Source: Epiperipatus broadwayi
Lineage: Eukaryota > Onychophora > Udeonychophora > Euonychophora > Peripatidae
Assembly (NCBI GenBank): GCA_028023455.1
Contig: JAQFVV010000027.1
Span: 5,577,845 to 5,641,844, forward strand
DNA length: 64,000 nt
Reading direction: 5' to 3'
The notes under the pieces are model-generated. The model had not been told where the DNA came from. It made no database searches and saw nothing but the letters and a program-made list of their open reading frames with translations. Shown here piece after piece: positions 10,797 through 22,160 of the stretch. Every line of letters starts with the position of its first letter. Within the stretch, counting starts at the first letter, position 1. The translations under genes and the position numbers were made by a program.

Positions 10797-12260
10797 TCAT
10801 TATTGATTCAATGTGGGATAAAAGTTCAAGTTTAATTTAATTTCTCTGATCCTTAACTTCTCTTTTCCACATCACATCAGCAAAGTAAATTATTTTATCC
10901 ATCCATTTCACATATGGTCTTTTTTTGAACTTTTATAATCTCTTGAGATCCAGTTTAAGATTTCTACTGGCCATCTATTATCTCTTTTAGTAATACGTCT
11001 AATCCAATTCGATGTAAGTCTCTTAATTGTTTCAATGATATCAGTGACAGCTATTTTGTTCTCTCACCTATCTATTTCACTTTTGATCTCTATTTTTATT
11101 CTCAACATATAACACCATACTTACTTGATAGTAAAATCTGATCTCTCTACTTGATAGTAAAATCTGAAGTCTCTGTTATGCTCTTTTAAGTGTCCAAATC
11201 TAAGATCTATATATATAAGAACTAGTAAACCACGTCTAATTTAAAAACCTTTGTTTTCAAATACATAGGCATATTTCTTTTCAGTGTTAAGTGATTTCTA
11301 CCAAACAATCTATCCAAATTTAATTCTATGATTAATTTCATCTATTGTGTTTCCAGGTGAATTAATAATTTAAAGTATTTGCAGTTGTTTTCTTCTAGTT
11401 CTTGGTTATCAATCGTAATTTTTTTGTGCTAAAATCCATCAACATTACTTTGGATGTTTTAGCATTTATCTTTAGTCATAATTTCTTACTTTCATCTGAT
11501 AATTCTTACAACATTTCCTGAAGTACTGAAGCATTGTCTAAAAAAACCCACCAAATCACCTGTAGATGAATTAATAAAGATCCATATATTTTTTATTTCT
11601 TAGCTTCCCATTTTAATTCACAAAATATACATCTAAAATACTGTAAAAAATTTTGGAGATATGGAATCATTCTAATCTAATCACTGCTGCTGCATTTTGA
11701 TATTTTTTAGAAAAGCCTTTATCTTGATGGCCTAAAGCTTTAATCATTGTGGAAATGCTCATAGAATCAATACCATTTTATAATCTATAAATCCAGAGCA
11801 TAATGGAACTGATACTCATTTGTCCTTTCTATAACTTTTGGTAATATTTGAAAGTGATCCACTGACTTAAAACCACTTTTAAATCCAGTATGTTTTTTTT
11901 AATTGGTTAGAATCCAAAGTTTACTATACAAGAGTTGTAATTAATTATCTGGGTAAAGATTTTGTATAGAACTGAAAGAAGATTGATAGGTCTGTAATTT
12001 CTAATATTTTCTCTATCACCCTTCTTAAATAGTATTACTATCGCATTCATCCAATCATCTGTGACCTTTTCTTACCATTTAGATATTTGGTGTATATCTT
12101 TGCCAATAATTTTTCTATTTCTTCACCTGTTCATTTTAAGATGATAATAACCATCATTTCCAGGAACTTTTCCCCTTTTTAGATTTAATTGCATCTCTTA
12201 CCTTTTCATATAAAAAAGTTCTTAATTCAGTAAAATGTTATATTTCTAGAGATTACTTTG
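10797..12260 (-). mobile_element. RTE-clade LINE copy C, old and heavily decayed
   Basis: The minus strand aligns by eye to the 3' two thirds of copy A: the tail near 10850-11000, the segment equivalent to LTYGSETWTL near 11190-11230, the RT core near 11640-12010, and the GNDGI region near 12150-12170. It carries many substitutions and small indels, and no open frame survives. A local duplication of about 30 bases (TTGATAGTAAAATCTGA) lies at 11124-11170. Much more diverged than copies A, B, D and E, so probably an earlier insertion wave. Confidence 0.85.
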
Positions 12261-12561
12261 ATTTCTTGTTTTTTATCATTTTACTATACATGCAGTTTAT
12301 TTAATAAATATTCTATTATTGATATAGCGCAGCCTATGTATGTAATATTATAAAGTTCTTATTCTATAATTATGATTCTATTTGTCTGACAAGAAGTTTA
12401 GCATAATATTTATCAAGCTTCGTTAGCAATGATAAACGGACCTTCTAATGTATGCTAAAAACAAATAGCAGCCACTTTCAAAAATGATTTTAATACGAAA
12501 TCACTAAATACTAAAATTAATTAAAAATATTCTATATTTAAAAGTAAATCCTAATACTTAC

Positions 12562-12657
12562 GATTTTTACTAGGATACCTCTTTATGCTATGGCTGAATG
12601 GTTCAGGAGGGAGTAATTCCGATACATTACGAAATGAAAACCTTGATTCAAAATCGT
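12562..12657 (-). CDS. Vrp1: WIP exon 5: WASP-binding segment
   Basis: This 96-base minus-strand exon is too short to stand out as an ORF. The acceptor (T-run then CCAG) precedes 12657, and the split codon from exon 4 completes to Asp. It then reads DFESRFSF, NVSELLPPEPF and KRYPSKN, the family's signature for wrapping around the WASP/N-WASP EVH1 domain: the ESRFxF aromatic patch, the LPPPEPF-like turn (here LLPPEPF) and YPSK. The donor at 12561 (GTAAGTATT) is near consensus. Without splicing, the frame ends in four codons at TAG 12551-12553. Either a short 3' exon was missed or this exon is terminal. A possible poly(A) signal (AATAAA, minus strand) lies near 12297. Confidence 0.9.
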
Positions 12658-15600
12658 CTGGAAAAAAATAAGCAATACGATGAAAAACAATTAGATTACA
12701 AATCACAATAAAGAATATTGATCTTACTAGTAGAAAAAATTAATGGTTCATTCTACATATTGCCTGCAGTACCATTTCTGCATCAACTCAAAAGTGTTAT
12801 ATCCTGACATATATTACCATTCACCACAAAAATTTTAAGGTGTTAGCATGTTTGGACCATGAGTAAACATGAAATATAGCAGTATGCTTTGTACCTTCAT
12901 CAATCATATTCAATGCTTTCTCCTATCTTGGAAAAATTATAAATGACTAGAAAACATTTCTGTGATTCATGGTCATACACAAATCATTCCAAATCTTGCA
13001 ATAGCAATTTTCCCAATTTAAAGCAATTTAATATTCATGCATTATTTCATCTTGGATTAAGGTATGAAACATCAAATTTCATGTCAAAACTCGTGATCTA
13101 GATTCCCTAGCATCTTAAAATTTTTGCAAATAGCCGAACTGTGTTGCTACATAATGCATGTATTGTTTCAGAGATGATGCTGCAAGCGGCTTATAAAAAA
13201 AACCAGTTCCATTATGACACACTGTGTATGTTAAAAAATTGCATCTAAACTTTTCATTAATGTCAAACTGACCCAAAAAAGGAAATTTTATTTCTGCAAT
13301 AATTAGGAAGAGACTTTATATTTGATAAAAAAAAAAAAAGGGCATTGATCAACATAGCTCCATGCAGAAGGAAGTGACATCAGATATGCAAATAATTAAA
13401 GTTGGTAATTGCTAACTAACATGCAAAGTGCAAGGTACCAAGGCAACATGTAATCAACCAGGAGGAAAAAAATGGGAAGATAAATGTTAACAGCACAAAA
13501 ATTGATCACATGCAGTTCGAGATTACAGATTTAAATTCAATTGCACTTGATCTACTTCAGTAGTGATCAGACTAATTAGCGCCAGACCAATTTTCAGGCA
13601 GTTCTGGTTAGTAGTCTTCTTTCATAGAAAAAGTAGTTTTGCACTATACATATCTAACTTCAGTAAATGTGCTTTATTCGAATTCAAGGCATCAGTTAGT
13701 CTGAATAGCGATATTAAAAATCAAATGTAGTTGCATGTATTTGTTCATTCAGACAACATCACCTAGTGACGGATTCTTCGTTGAAGAAAAATAAAAAAAA
13801 ATTATAAAATACACAATAATATTTATGAAAAAATTATGAATGCACCTACCAGAATAACACTTTGCAAGCCATATTTATTAGACATTTTAACAAACTTGCT
13901 AACATACTCTCATGTTCTATTGTTAATCTACCGTCAGATAAAAAATGATTCACTTTTATCTCATTTCCATGCTGTTGTAGGAATAGTAAATAGATTGTTG
14001 ATATTCAGAGTAAAACTTTATGTATAATACTATTATTTATTCTCAATCTGCACATTTAATAATCATTACATATTTGCAAGCATATTAACATTATTAGAAT
14101 TATGCAAATTTAATTGTTATTTAAAATTGTAGGCTGGTTTGACTGACTTAACAAAGATCGTGCCTAGTATAATGTTTCATCTCTATAAGTAGCAATAATT
14201 GATTTACAATCTATATAACAGGATGGAAGTTACATACAAATAGATTATCATTTATATGAGAAAGAGCATTATTTACAAATTTGTTAAAATGATGCTAATA
14301 AGTATGTCATAAATTTTTATTATGGTATGTGTGCATTTAATTAAAAGAATTATTTTAGTAAAAATAAAATAAAATATTGATATCTATGTGTAATAATCTA
14401 ATGATCTGTTGCTTACAGGATTATATAATACTCAAACACCCAAAGTGGAAGGTTGAGCCTTTGATTTACAAACCATAAGTTTTCAAGACCATCACTCTAC
14501 AATTGCCATAAACTGACCAGCATTTAGCAGTAATAAAGTTAAGATTTTGAGAACTAAAGTTTCCTGGATCAGTATCAATCCCTGTGATAGAAAATCACTT
14601 AACCTCCAGAGCAACAAACCATTCAGTTTTGTGTGTGTATATACTTATAAATATAATACATACCTTGGATAGCAAATCGATTTGATGTATTCCTGACAGG
14701 CGGCGGTGGTGGAAAGCCTCGAGATAAAGTATTTGTCACTGCACCTCTATGAGGAGGAGGTGGTGGTACTGATCCTGCAGTGCCTAATTCAGATTGATTT
14801 CTTGTTGGAGGAGGAGGGGGACGTACTGATGGAGGTATTTTAGAAAGACCTCCCAGAGATGGCCGTGGCAGTGTAGAAACAGGAGGAGGTGGGGGTGGTT
14901 GCATGCGAATAGAGTTGGAAGGAATGGGAGGTGGGGGAGGCTGCTCTCGCAATTGAGTTGGTGCCGCAGGAAGAGCTCGCGATGTTATATGGCTTAAATT
15001 GGGCGCACTGATTTCCCTGGGCAGCGGAGGCGGCTTCCCCCCAGAGGAAGTGGTATGAGATGGTTCCACCTCTGTACTACTTGGCCTCTTCAAATTAGCA
15101 GGCCTCTTAGGGAGGGCCGGTGGTGCAGGTGGTCCATTTACTACTGCTGAAGGTGCCTTAGTAGGTGGAGGTGGCTTAGTGTTGATCACAACATTACCAC
15201 TGTTTTGACGACTTATACTCGGAGGTTTATTCGGAAGAGGTGGACCGAATTTATTATTTATAGGAGATACCGAACCTCCACTCCGATTATTCTCAATATT
15301 TCTATCTGCAATACTGTTCATAGAACTAAAATGAGGTTTATCACTTTGTGGAGGTGCTTGGGGAGTGAATTTTCTGCTGTTTAAATCATCTGCCACGGAG
15401 TTCCACTTTCTGGTAGGCAGTCGATTATTCAGTATAGGACTAGGAGGTTTAATATTGGTAGGTGGAGAGGGACTGGTGTTGTTGGATGGAGACCATTGTT
15501 TATTAGTTACTGGTAACTTTTTACCTGGAGGTACTAAAGGACCAGCAGAGGGACCTAAAAATTACAGCAAAATTTTTTGAAATAAATAAATATCACAAAT

Positions 15601-18071
15601 ATATTGATGGATTTATCTATATATACAAAAAAATTCACCTGAGTTTCCGGGTTTATTTCCAGTAGGTCGTAACTTAGGAATCCCTCCTTGAAACAATCCT
15701 CCCATCGGAACCGAGCCTCCACATGTTGTACCATTACGAGGACCATTCAAAGTTGCAGAACTCTCAGACTTTTTGCCTATATAAACAAACAGCAAACCGT
15801 TACCAATAACAGGAGCAAAAAATAAAAAAACTTTTATCGTTGCTCTCAATTATTTTTAATAAGTATATATATTGTATAAAATATATTAACAAATCAATAA
15901 AATATGTTTTAAGCAAACATCAATTAAGCTTAACTGATTTAAAAAAAATTATATTTAATTTTTCTGACCCATCAAGATTTGATGCATAAGAAATCATTAC
16001 TTGCTGCTCCCCCCCCCCCCTCAGTTACATGACTTTAAAACAAAAGTTTTTATAGAGTAGCAATTCAAAAAACAAGGCTTCCCTTATTATATTTTAATGT
16101 TTTGTTTAACTTTTCATAATCATCTAAGACTTCCTGATTACTTTTCAGATATACTAATAGAATACTGGGGGAAATCCTATAATTTCTGCTGCAACGTCTT
16201 CTTTTATTCACTTGTCAAAGAGACTAATTGAAAATTTTTTGATTTTCCACAACTTTAGACTCATCTGAATACCACCAATAAAATCATCAGTTTACAAAAA
16301 TGATCATCAAGAATATAGAATTAACACACACGGATAAAACCAAATTCAATACAATTAAAGGCCTGCAAAAAATAATTAATGCAAAATAACTCTATCAAAC
16401 AGAATAAGTTTAAATAGAATTTAATAAAATGATATTAGCTTGAACAAAATATAATAGCTAACTAAAATTCTTCAATTCTGTTTAAAAAAATTTGATAAAA
16501 AAACATAATACATAAAATAAAATCTTGACATTAAACTATAAAAAGCCGTCAAGCATCGGTGGTCGAGAGGTCAGTGACAGCTGCTTTACAAGCAGTTGTC
16601 CCAGGTTAGTGGGTTCGCTTCCTGGCTGATGCTATGACATATGAGAAAAAAAAACTATAAAAGGCAGAAATCTTGGTTCAATTTTAGGAATATTTATAAT
16701 TTTTTGAACCATAAAATATTTTCTAAAGATAAAAAGTACAAAAAAAAAAAAAAAGAATTATACAAATGTTTATGTCATCATACTTGAAGTACATATAATA
16801 TTTAGTGTGAAATTTATCATCTAAATTAGGCGGACAATTGTCCTATAAAAAGCATTTCACTATCTGTCATCGCTAGCCCATTGCCTTTTGTAATTTTTTA
16901 AATATATTAATGTTTAAAGGTGATCAAACTGATCCCCCCCCCATTTTCAATGATTTTTATTTGATGTTTCTTTTTTTTCTAGCTTAACTATCTAACAGTC
17001 TTCTTCACAATTATAAATGATAAAGAATTTCACACTTTTTTGTTTACAATATTTTTTACTAATATTTTTGTCTCCCAAAGTTTAGAATTGCCAGCAATAA
17101 ATAAAGCCTTGAGAAAGAAACGCTATCTCATTGAAACATTGGAATAAAAAAATAACGATAAAAAATATTGAAAACAATCACATATATCACGATATTTAAC
17201 ACAGATAAAAGGAAAAAATAATAGATGATAGAACAATAACATGGAAACCTTTTAAATGCTTGTATCTGAAATTATAATTCTTCATTTTCTTTGCTGTACT
17301 ATTCCATTCTTCTCTATTTAAAAGAACAATTTTCAAGAACTCAGCTGTCACGCACATCAGATCTTAATCATCACAACGTGGCATACAAAAGTATTCCTTA
17401 TAGAGCAGTGCTAATGAATAAAATAACTTCACCTGAAAACTTCTCCAAATCAGTTTTTCCTTCTGCTGTTTGTTCAAACAACTTTTATGTCATAATAGAA
17501 CTAACAGCATAATAAATTTTCTTTATCATGTCTAGTCTATATTAATTTTTATAACAATTGCTTTCAAACATCAAACTGTTATGTTTTGTATTTGCAGCAT
17601 CAGATTTTTACTGATTGTGATTTTAAGAAATCATTTTTTTTGGCAGAAATCACTTCACATAAGAATTCTTAGTAATTAAGATGTCACTAACTTAGAAATA
17701 TTTTTATAGTTAAATAAGAATATTTTACAAACATCTGGATAAAACATTTGACACAGGTGCATATACTAGTTATCGAAAAAAAAATTATAAAAATATACCT
17801 TAGAAGTATTATTCTTATATCTTCTTTACATTAAAGTGTATATGCAGAGATTGATTATAATTAATATATATATGAAAAATATACCTTGAAATACTGGAGC
17901 ACTGCGGTCATTCGTTACGGATCTTTTGAGACTTTTTCCGGTCCTGATGGATTCAAGAAGGGCTGACCGGCTTTGCTGCTCATTATTATTAAGCTTTGGT
18001 GGTGTTGTATTTGCATCTTTAAATGTAGGAGGTGGGGGAGGCCCTGGAGGTGGCGGCGGCGGTGGCGGCAT
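12562..18071 (-). CDS. Vrp1: WIP/verprolin family protein (WASP-interacting protein), spliced
   Basis: A minus-strand gene of four coding exons (17885-18071, 15639-15776, 14664-15554, 12562-12657), joined in phase to at least 437 codons. WIP-family proteins bind monomeric actin through an N-terminal WH2 motif, bind profilin and SH3 proteins through proline runs, and hold and stabilise WASP/N-WASP through a C-terminal segment, so promoting Arp2/3-driven actin branching. Seen here: an MPPPPPPPPG start; WH2 at about residues 34-60 (ALLESIR, LKRS, TNDRSAP); proline-rich residues about 109-400 with many PPPPP runs; and the WASP-binding segment about 406-437 (DDFESRFSF, LLPPEPF, YPSK). Human WIPF2 is 440 residues, so the length fits. 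The C-terminus is uncertain: a strong donor GTAAGT follows codon 437, but reading through it gives three more codons and TAG at 12551-12553. No further 3' exon was recognised. The symbol is the fly name for the family. Confidence 0.93.
12658..14663 (-). other. WIP intron between exons 4 and 5
   Basis: 2006-base intron with GT at 14663 and AG at 12658 in minus orientation. It is AT-rich, and no repeat or nested gene is recognised beyond homopolymer runs near 13325 and 13790. Confidence 0.8.
14664..15554 (-). CDS. Vrp1: WIP exon 4: long proline-rich exon
   Basis: Minus-strand acceptor TTTTTAG before 15554; donor CCAAG/GTATGT after 14664. The exon is 891 bases and encodes residues about 109-405. 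It opens with GPSAGPLVPPGKK and contains RKWNSVADDLNSRKFTPQ, then many proline runs (KPPPPTKAP, EQPPPPPIP, MQPPPPPPV, VRPPPPPTR, VPPPPPHR, FPPPPPVR). These suit profilin and SH3 partners. It ends NRFAIQ plus one base of the split codon completed by exon 5. The whole exon stays open in one frame, against a very AT-rich background, and its GC content stands out sharply. Confidence 0.95.
15639..15776 (-). CDS. Vrp1: WIP exon 3
   Basis: Minus-strand acceptor TATATAG before 15776 and donor CTCAG/GTGAAT after 15639. The exon is 138 bases and completes a split glycine codon, then codes for residues about 63-108, beginning KKSESS and containing GGSVPMGGLFQGGIPKLRP, a glycine-rich segment like that following WH2 in vertebrate WIP (GGLFAGGMPKLR-type). 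It ends one base into a codon, matching exon 4. A 2108-base intron separates it from exon 2; only 84 bases separate it from exon 4. Confidence 0.92.
15777..17884 (-). other. WIP intron between exons 2 and 3
   Basis: 2108-base intron. It holds a C-run at about 16011-16020 and the tRNA-like sequence at 16553-16632; the rest is ordinary AT-rich DNA. Confidence 0.8.
16553..16632 (+). tRNA. tRNA-like sequence (UAC anticodon), pseudo-tRNA or SINE head
   Basis: The acceptor halves GCATCGG and CTGATGC pair over seven positions with one G-U. The D-arm (GTC/GAC) and a five-pair anticodon stem (GCTGC/GCAGT) around loop TTTACAA follow, giving anticodon TAC at 16587-16589 (Val). The T-arm is poor: GTGGG against CCTGG gives two Watson-Crick pairs, two wobbles and one mismatch, although TTCG is present, and the variable region is long (about 12 bases). 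No T-run terminator follows; instead an A-rich tract begins near 16644. This fits a tRNA pseudogene or a tRNA-derived SINE better than a working tRNA-Val gene. It lies antisense in the WIP intron. Confidence 0.45.
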
Positions 18072-18104
18072 CAGCTTACTAACAGCTCCACTCTTATGAT
18101 GGCA
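17885..18104 (-). CDS. Vrp1: WIP exon 2: start codon, poly-proline N-terminus and WH2 motif
   Basis: A minus-strand acceptor (ACTTTTAG) precedes 18104. The first 33 bases of the exon are untranslated and ATG is at 18069-18071, so at least one 5' non-coding exon must lie upstream. It codes for residues 1-62: nine residues into a proline run, then the WH2 helix (SRSALLESIRTGK) and an LKRS motif that takes the place of the family's LKKT actin contact. The TNDRSAP that follows is almost invariant in WIP proteins. The donor is CAAG/GTATAT. The proline run is rich in GCC/GGC triplets on the plus strand, a likely slippage-prone tract. Coding starts at 18071. Confidence 0.93.
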
Positions 18105-19089
18105 CTAAAAGTAAAAAATAATTGTTAGCAGCTTTCTAATAAAAAAAAAAACTAATTTCATTCAAAATATTTATTACAAAAACTAACAAATCTTTTATGA
18201 GAAAATAAATTAATTAAAATATCTAATAGTGATTACCTAATAAGAAAATAAATTGTTTTATCATTATTAGCAGAAAGCTCATAAATGAGTAATGGCCATT
18301 TAACTTCAAAGGAAAAAAAAAACCAAACCAGGATTTACAAATACTTAATATATCTATCACATGAACCTCAATCTGTCATTTCTGATGATCAATTTTCTTA
18401 TGAATTCCTGAGCAATAAAACCGATTATTTTTATATGTTTATGAGGTTTGCAACAATGTATACAAACAATTCATGATCTACAAATATATCCACACGTTAC
18501 TTGCTTTCTTTACTGATTTCTAATTTCTGTAGTAAGCTTTTTAATTCCTTTTTTTAAACTTAGAAATGCTGTTTGTTTAGGATACATTTTGTATTCAAAA
18601 ATTAATATACTTCTAGCAAATGAATTTCCTTCAAATTTTTTGTCTTAGAAATCGATGATAATGTAATTCAGAATGATGCCCTGGTTTGTTTACTGTAGAG
18701 ATGTTGGTAGGCTGAATTTTAAACACACGATGAGCAATATTTATATATATTTAAAATAAGCTTAAGACTAAAAAGGATTAACAATCAATTAAATTAGTGA
18801 TAAAAGCAAGTCTTGATTTCACTTGATTGTAAAAATTCTCCTTTCTTAAAAAATATATGAAATTTTATTTTCTCTTCATTGTAAAAGTTGATTTTTCTCT
18901 TTTCATAAACAAAACAATATTGTAAACAATCTTTAATTCACACAATTTTCCTTTCAAATATTAAGAAGACTGTGATGTAGTTTATAGTCTCTGAATAAAT
19001 TTTGGAATACAAAAAATACCCAAATACTAAAAAAATAAAAATAATATATACGAAAAATTTATATAATAAAGTCTTTTACTAAAAAGATA

Positions 19090-19270
19090 AAAAAATAATT
19101 GTTTTTCTCAACAATAATTGGGGTTTTTATATTTAACTTGAATAAAAAATATTAATATAATCACTAGTTTACAATAAGTGATTGAATTAATTAATTTCTG
19201 GACATCTAATCCTTTATTTCGAGTTAAATATTAGAACCCCAATTGCAGTTGAAGAAAACAATTATTTTTG
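19090..19270. repeat. Small fold-back (MITE-like) element
   Basis: The left arm from 19090 (AATAATTGTTTTTCTCAACA, AATTGGGGTTTTTATATT) is repeated inverted at 19208-19270 (AATATTAGAACCCCAATT, GAAAACAATTATTTTT). Arms are about 60 bases with an AT-rich centre. Non-coding. Confidence 0.7.
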
Positions 19271-20024
19271 AAAAATATTATATATTATTTTTATTTCAGT
19301 ACCTTAGCTAATTGTAGTCTCTGTTACAGAGATGGTGAAAAATTATGCTGCTACATTCCCAAAATTAATTTTTTTTGAGTGTTTTTGAACATTAAGGAGG
19401 CTCTGCATCTAACCATAAAGCTGTGCTTCCAATTAGCTACAAATTATATTTTTTAGAAAACCTGACTCTGTTTATTCACTCCTAGAATTTAATCTCTCAT
19501 TAATTTTTCTCAATGAGTTTTCTTAATTCTACATTACTTTGAATTCACGGAAAGGGCATGAAATGGATTTTCAATCATTACTCCATCTCAAATTTACAAG
19601 AGTTTACTTGTTGCTGATCTGTGAAAATTAAAATTTAGTTTTCAGTACTTTTGCATGTGACTTGTGCTCGAAGAATTAAATAAAAATAATTGATATTTTA
19701 TTATTTCGTTTTACAAAATTTATTCAACCCACTATTATGATAAATGTACGGTTTCATCTGAAATTCTATTTAAGATAACCAATGGGTCTTACATGAAATG
19801 GTTCTTTTTTAAATGAGACTGAAATTATAGGTTTTTAAATTATTATTTTAAAACAAATATTGTTTTGTTTCTTAATATCCAAAAACTCATTGCTTAAATG
19901 TAGAAATTGTATTCTTTTAATATAACATTTTCACATATTTTATAAATTTTCTCTCTTTTATTTTGGGGCCAAAAAAAAGATATAGTGACCCTGCCATGTC
20001 TTTATCTCATGGAAACAATTAATT

Positions 20025-20290
20025 TAATCAAATCCACACAGTAATAGGAAGCTACATTGTTTATCATTGTGGCATAATAGTAGTTCAAAGATATCAATAA
20101 CAGCTTATGCTTTTTCTCTCACAAAAGCAATTAAGTTGATTCCACAAAGTAATATAAAATTATGTCAGCAGATGGTATGACATTAGTTCAAAGATATCAA
20201 TAATAGCTTGCTTGTTCCTCTCATAAAAACTATTATTAAATTTAAATCCACAAAGTAATATAAAGTTTTGCCAGAAGGTGGCATAAGTTT
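20025..20290. repeat. Tandem repeat, period about 107 bases, about 2.5 copies
   Basis: TCCACA(A/C)AGTAATA recurs at 20033, 20141 and 20248 (spacings 108 and 107). AGTTCAAAGATATCAATAA recurs in the first two full units near 20083 and 20189. Confidence 0.75.
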
Positions 20291-20480
20291 TTATGCTGGG
20301 TTTGGAAAAAGATAAGGGGGCTTTAGATATAAAGGCCATAGAGTTGATGAATTATGTTGTGGAAATGGGGCGGAGCAGATTATGGGAAAGGTTAGGTGGA
20401 AGGGGAAGGTAAAAAGGCTAACAGGTTTCTTTGGGCATAGTTGCTGAGAGATTCCGGACTCCATTTAAGGAGAAGTCACA
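20290..20480. other. GC-richer patch, unclassified
   Basis: A purine-rich, GC-richer stretch next to the 107-base tandem repeat. No stable ORF or known family is recognised. Possibly part of an old mobile element. Confidence 0.25.
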
Positions 20481-21859
20481 GTACATCACATCACATAAAA
20501 ATGATTTATAACAGTAGTTATTTATTGGATATGAAAGTGATCTGGAAGAAAGGCTGGGATTTAAATTCATTATTAAATACTTCAAAACAGTCAAAAATCT
20601 ATTCTGATATAGTTTATAAAATTTATATAGGTCAAAGTCAATTAAGTCTTAATGAAAAAGTTAAAAATTTGTAAGAATAGTATTGAAAATAGATATAATT
20701 CAGCTTTGTACATTCATGAACTGAACAGACCATAAAATATTATTTGACAAAGTAGATGTTATCTTTTGTAAAAATAGAGTAAAAGAAACTGATGATAAAT
20801 TTTCTTGAATTTGAGGCCATCAATATCATGAAAACATCCTTTGATGTTAAAGTCGAATTTTGAAGCGAATAATGGAAAGGCTATTTGTTTTATATATATA
20901 TATGTTGTTTGTATTTTGTTGAATTTCACTTGATTGTTAATAGATGAAACCATAGTCATGGAAGAATTTTAATAAAATTTTGTTTTTTGGGCTAGTATTG
21001 TAATGTTATATAATTTTCTATTTTATTTTTGTGACAGTTTGTATAGCATTTTTTCCTGCACGCTGAATAATTTATTCAATTCAGTACAATAAATTTACTA
21101 TTATCATTTAATTTTTATTAAAATTATCATATATTAGTAAGGTAAAAGTAATATTTCAATCAGCACTTTGTTTCATATTATGTCTATTTTTATAATATTA
21201 TTATATATTTAGAAATACTGTAATTCAAAATGAATAAATGTATCAATAATTATATCTTGTATAATTGATTCTTTGTTGCCAAGATAGTTTGAATGTGAAT
21301 TTTATTTATAAAGAAACACATCATAATAAAAACAGGAAGTTCAAAATTAGAAATGATATATTTAAATATGAAAAATAAAACCTATTTAAAAAGATTTGTT
21401 TAAAGTTGGAAAAAACATGAAATCATCTAAAAGCAATGTTTTCAGTTCAAACATTTCTTTTGTTTCCAATTTTGATTTACAATGAGAAACTGAATTGCTT
21501 TCTACCTCCCTAATCTCACTGCACACAGCAGCAAAAAGTATGTAAACATATAAACAAATATTTATATAGAATTTTGTGCAAAGTAACACTTAAACATCCT
21601 TTCTAAAAAGGATATGCAAATAAATGAAAATGAAATAATTGTTTTATAAAATTGGAGAAATTGCAAAAACCGGTAGAATCACATGGTCAGTGAGATCTGA
21701 CTAAAAGTCAGTTACTTCAATAGTGATGTTTTAAAATCCTTCCTATATTTTAAAACATCAAGACACAAGATATCAGTTAACATTCAAAAGTAGCTAGCAA
21801 ACAAATTAAAATATAAGGAGTTTCTTCTATATAGATTTATTCATTTAGAAAATGGATTT

Positions 21860-22160
21860 TTTTAAAAATGTTTATCTATTAATAACCTGAAGATAGATTC
21901 ACCAGTGACTTTACCAAGTCCATCAATTATGCCACGGTGACCATAAATATGGCAGCCATTGACCATGTAATTCGTACTTTGGGTCTGTCCATATTTACAC
22001 AGGTCAGTTGCTGATAAAATCTGTTTATGAAACAAATGATTGCAATGACTACTGATTGTTCTGTATCTAGGATGATCAAATTCAATTTGCTTTATAAATA
22101 TGGATTGATGGTAAAGCCCTTCTAAAATTTTTAAAACATTTCTATGGTGAAGCATCTATT
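21860..22160 (-). pseudogene. Relic of a LINE ORF2 C-terminus (cysteine-rich tail)
   Basis: The minus-strand frame at 21862-22155 contains LCKYGQTQSTNYMVNGC followed by a GLGKVT-type stretch. The C-x-x-x-Q-x6-(V)-x-x-C layout resembles the zinc-knuckle-like tail of several non-LTR retrotransposon polyproteins (usual form CxCGxxQTxxHIVxxCP). One cysteine and the histidine are replaced. It is probably a decayed LINE of a family other than the RTE copies. Moderate to low certainty. Confidence 0.4.

Noticed and set aside
15365-15580. Plus-strand frame over WIP exon 4 rich in Gly/Leu
   Set aside because: Complement of proline-rich coding sequence; no independent support.
15555-15849. Two overlapping minus frames beyond the WIP exon 3 limits
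   Set aside because: The parts outside 15639-15776 are intron read through in AT-rich DNA; splice signals set the real exon limits.
20033-20290. Regular repeats as a possible CRISPR array
   Set aside because: The repeat units are adjacent and about 107 bases long without short conserved repeats and unique spacers, and the genome is eukaryotic.
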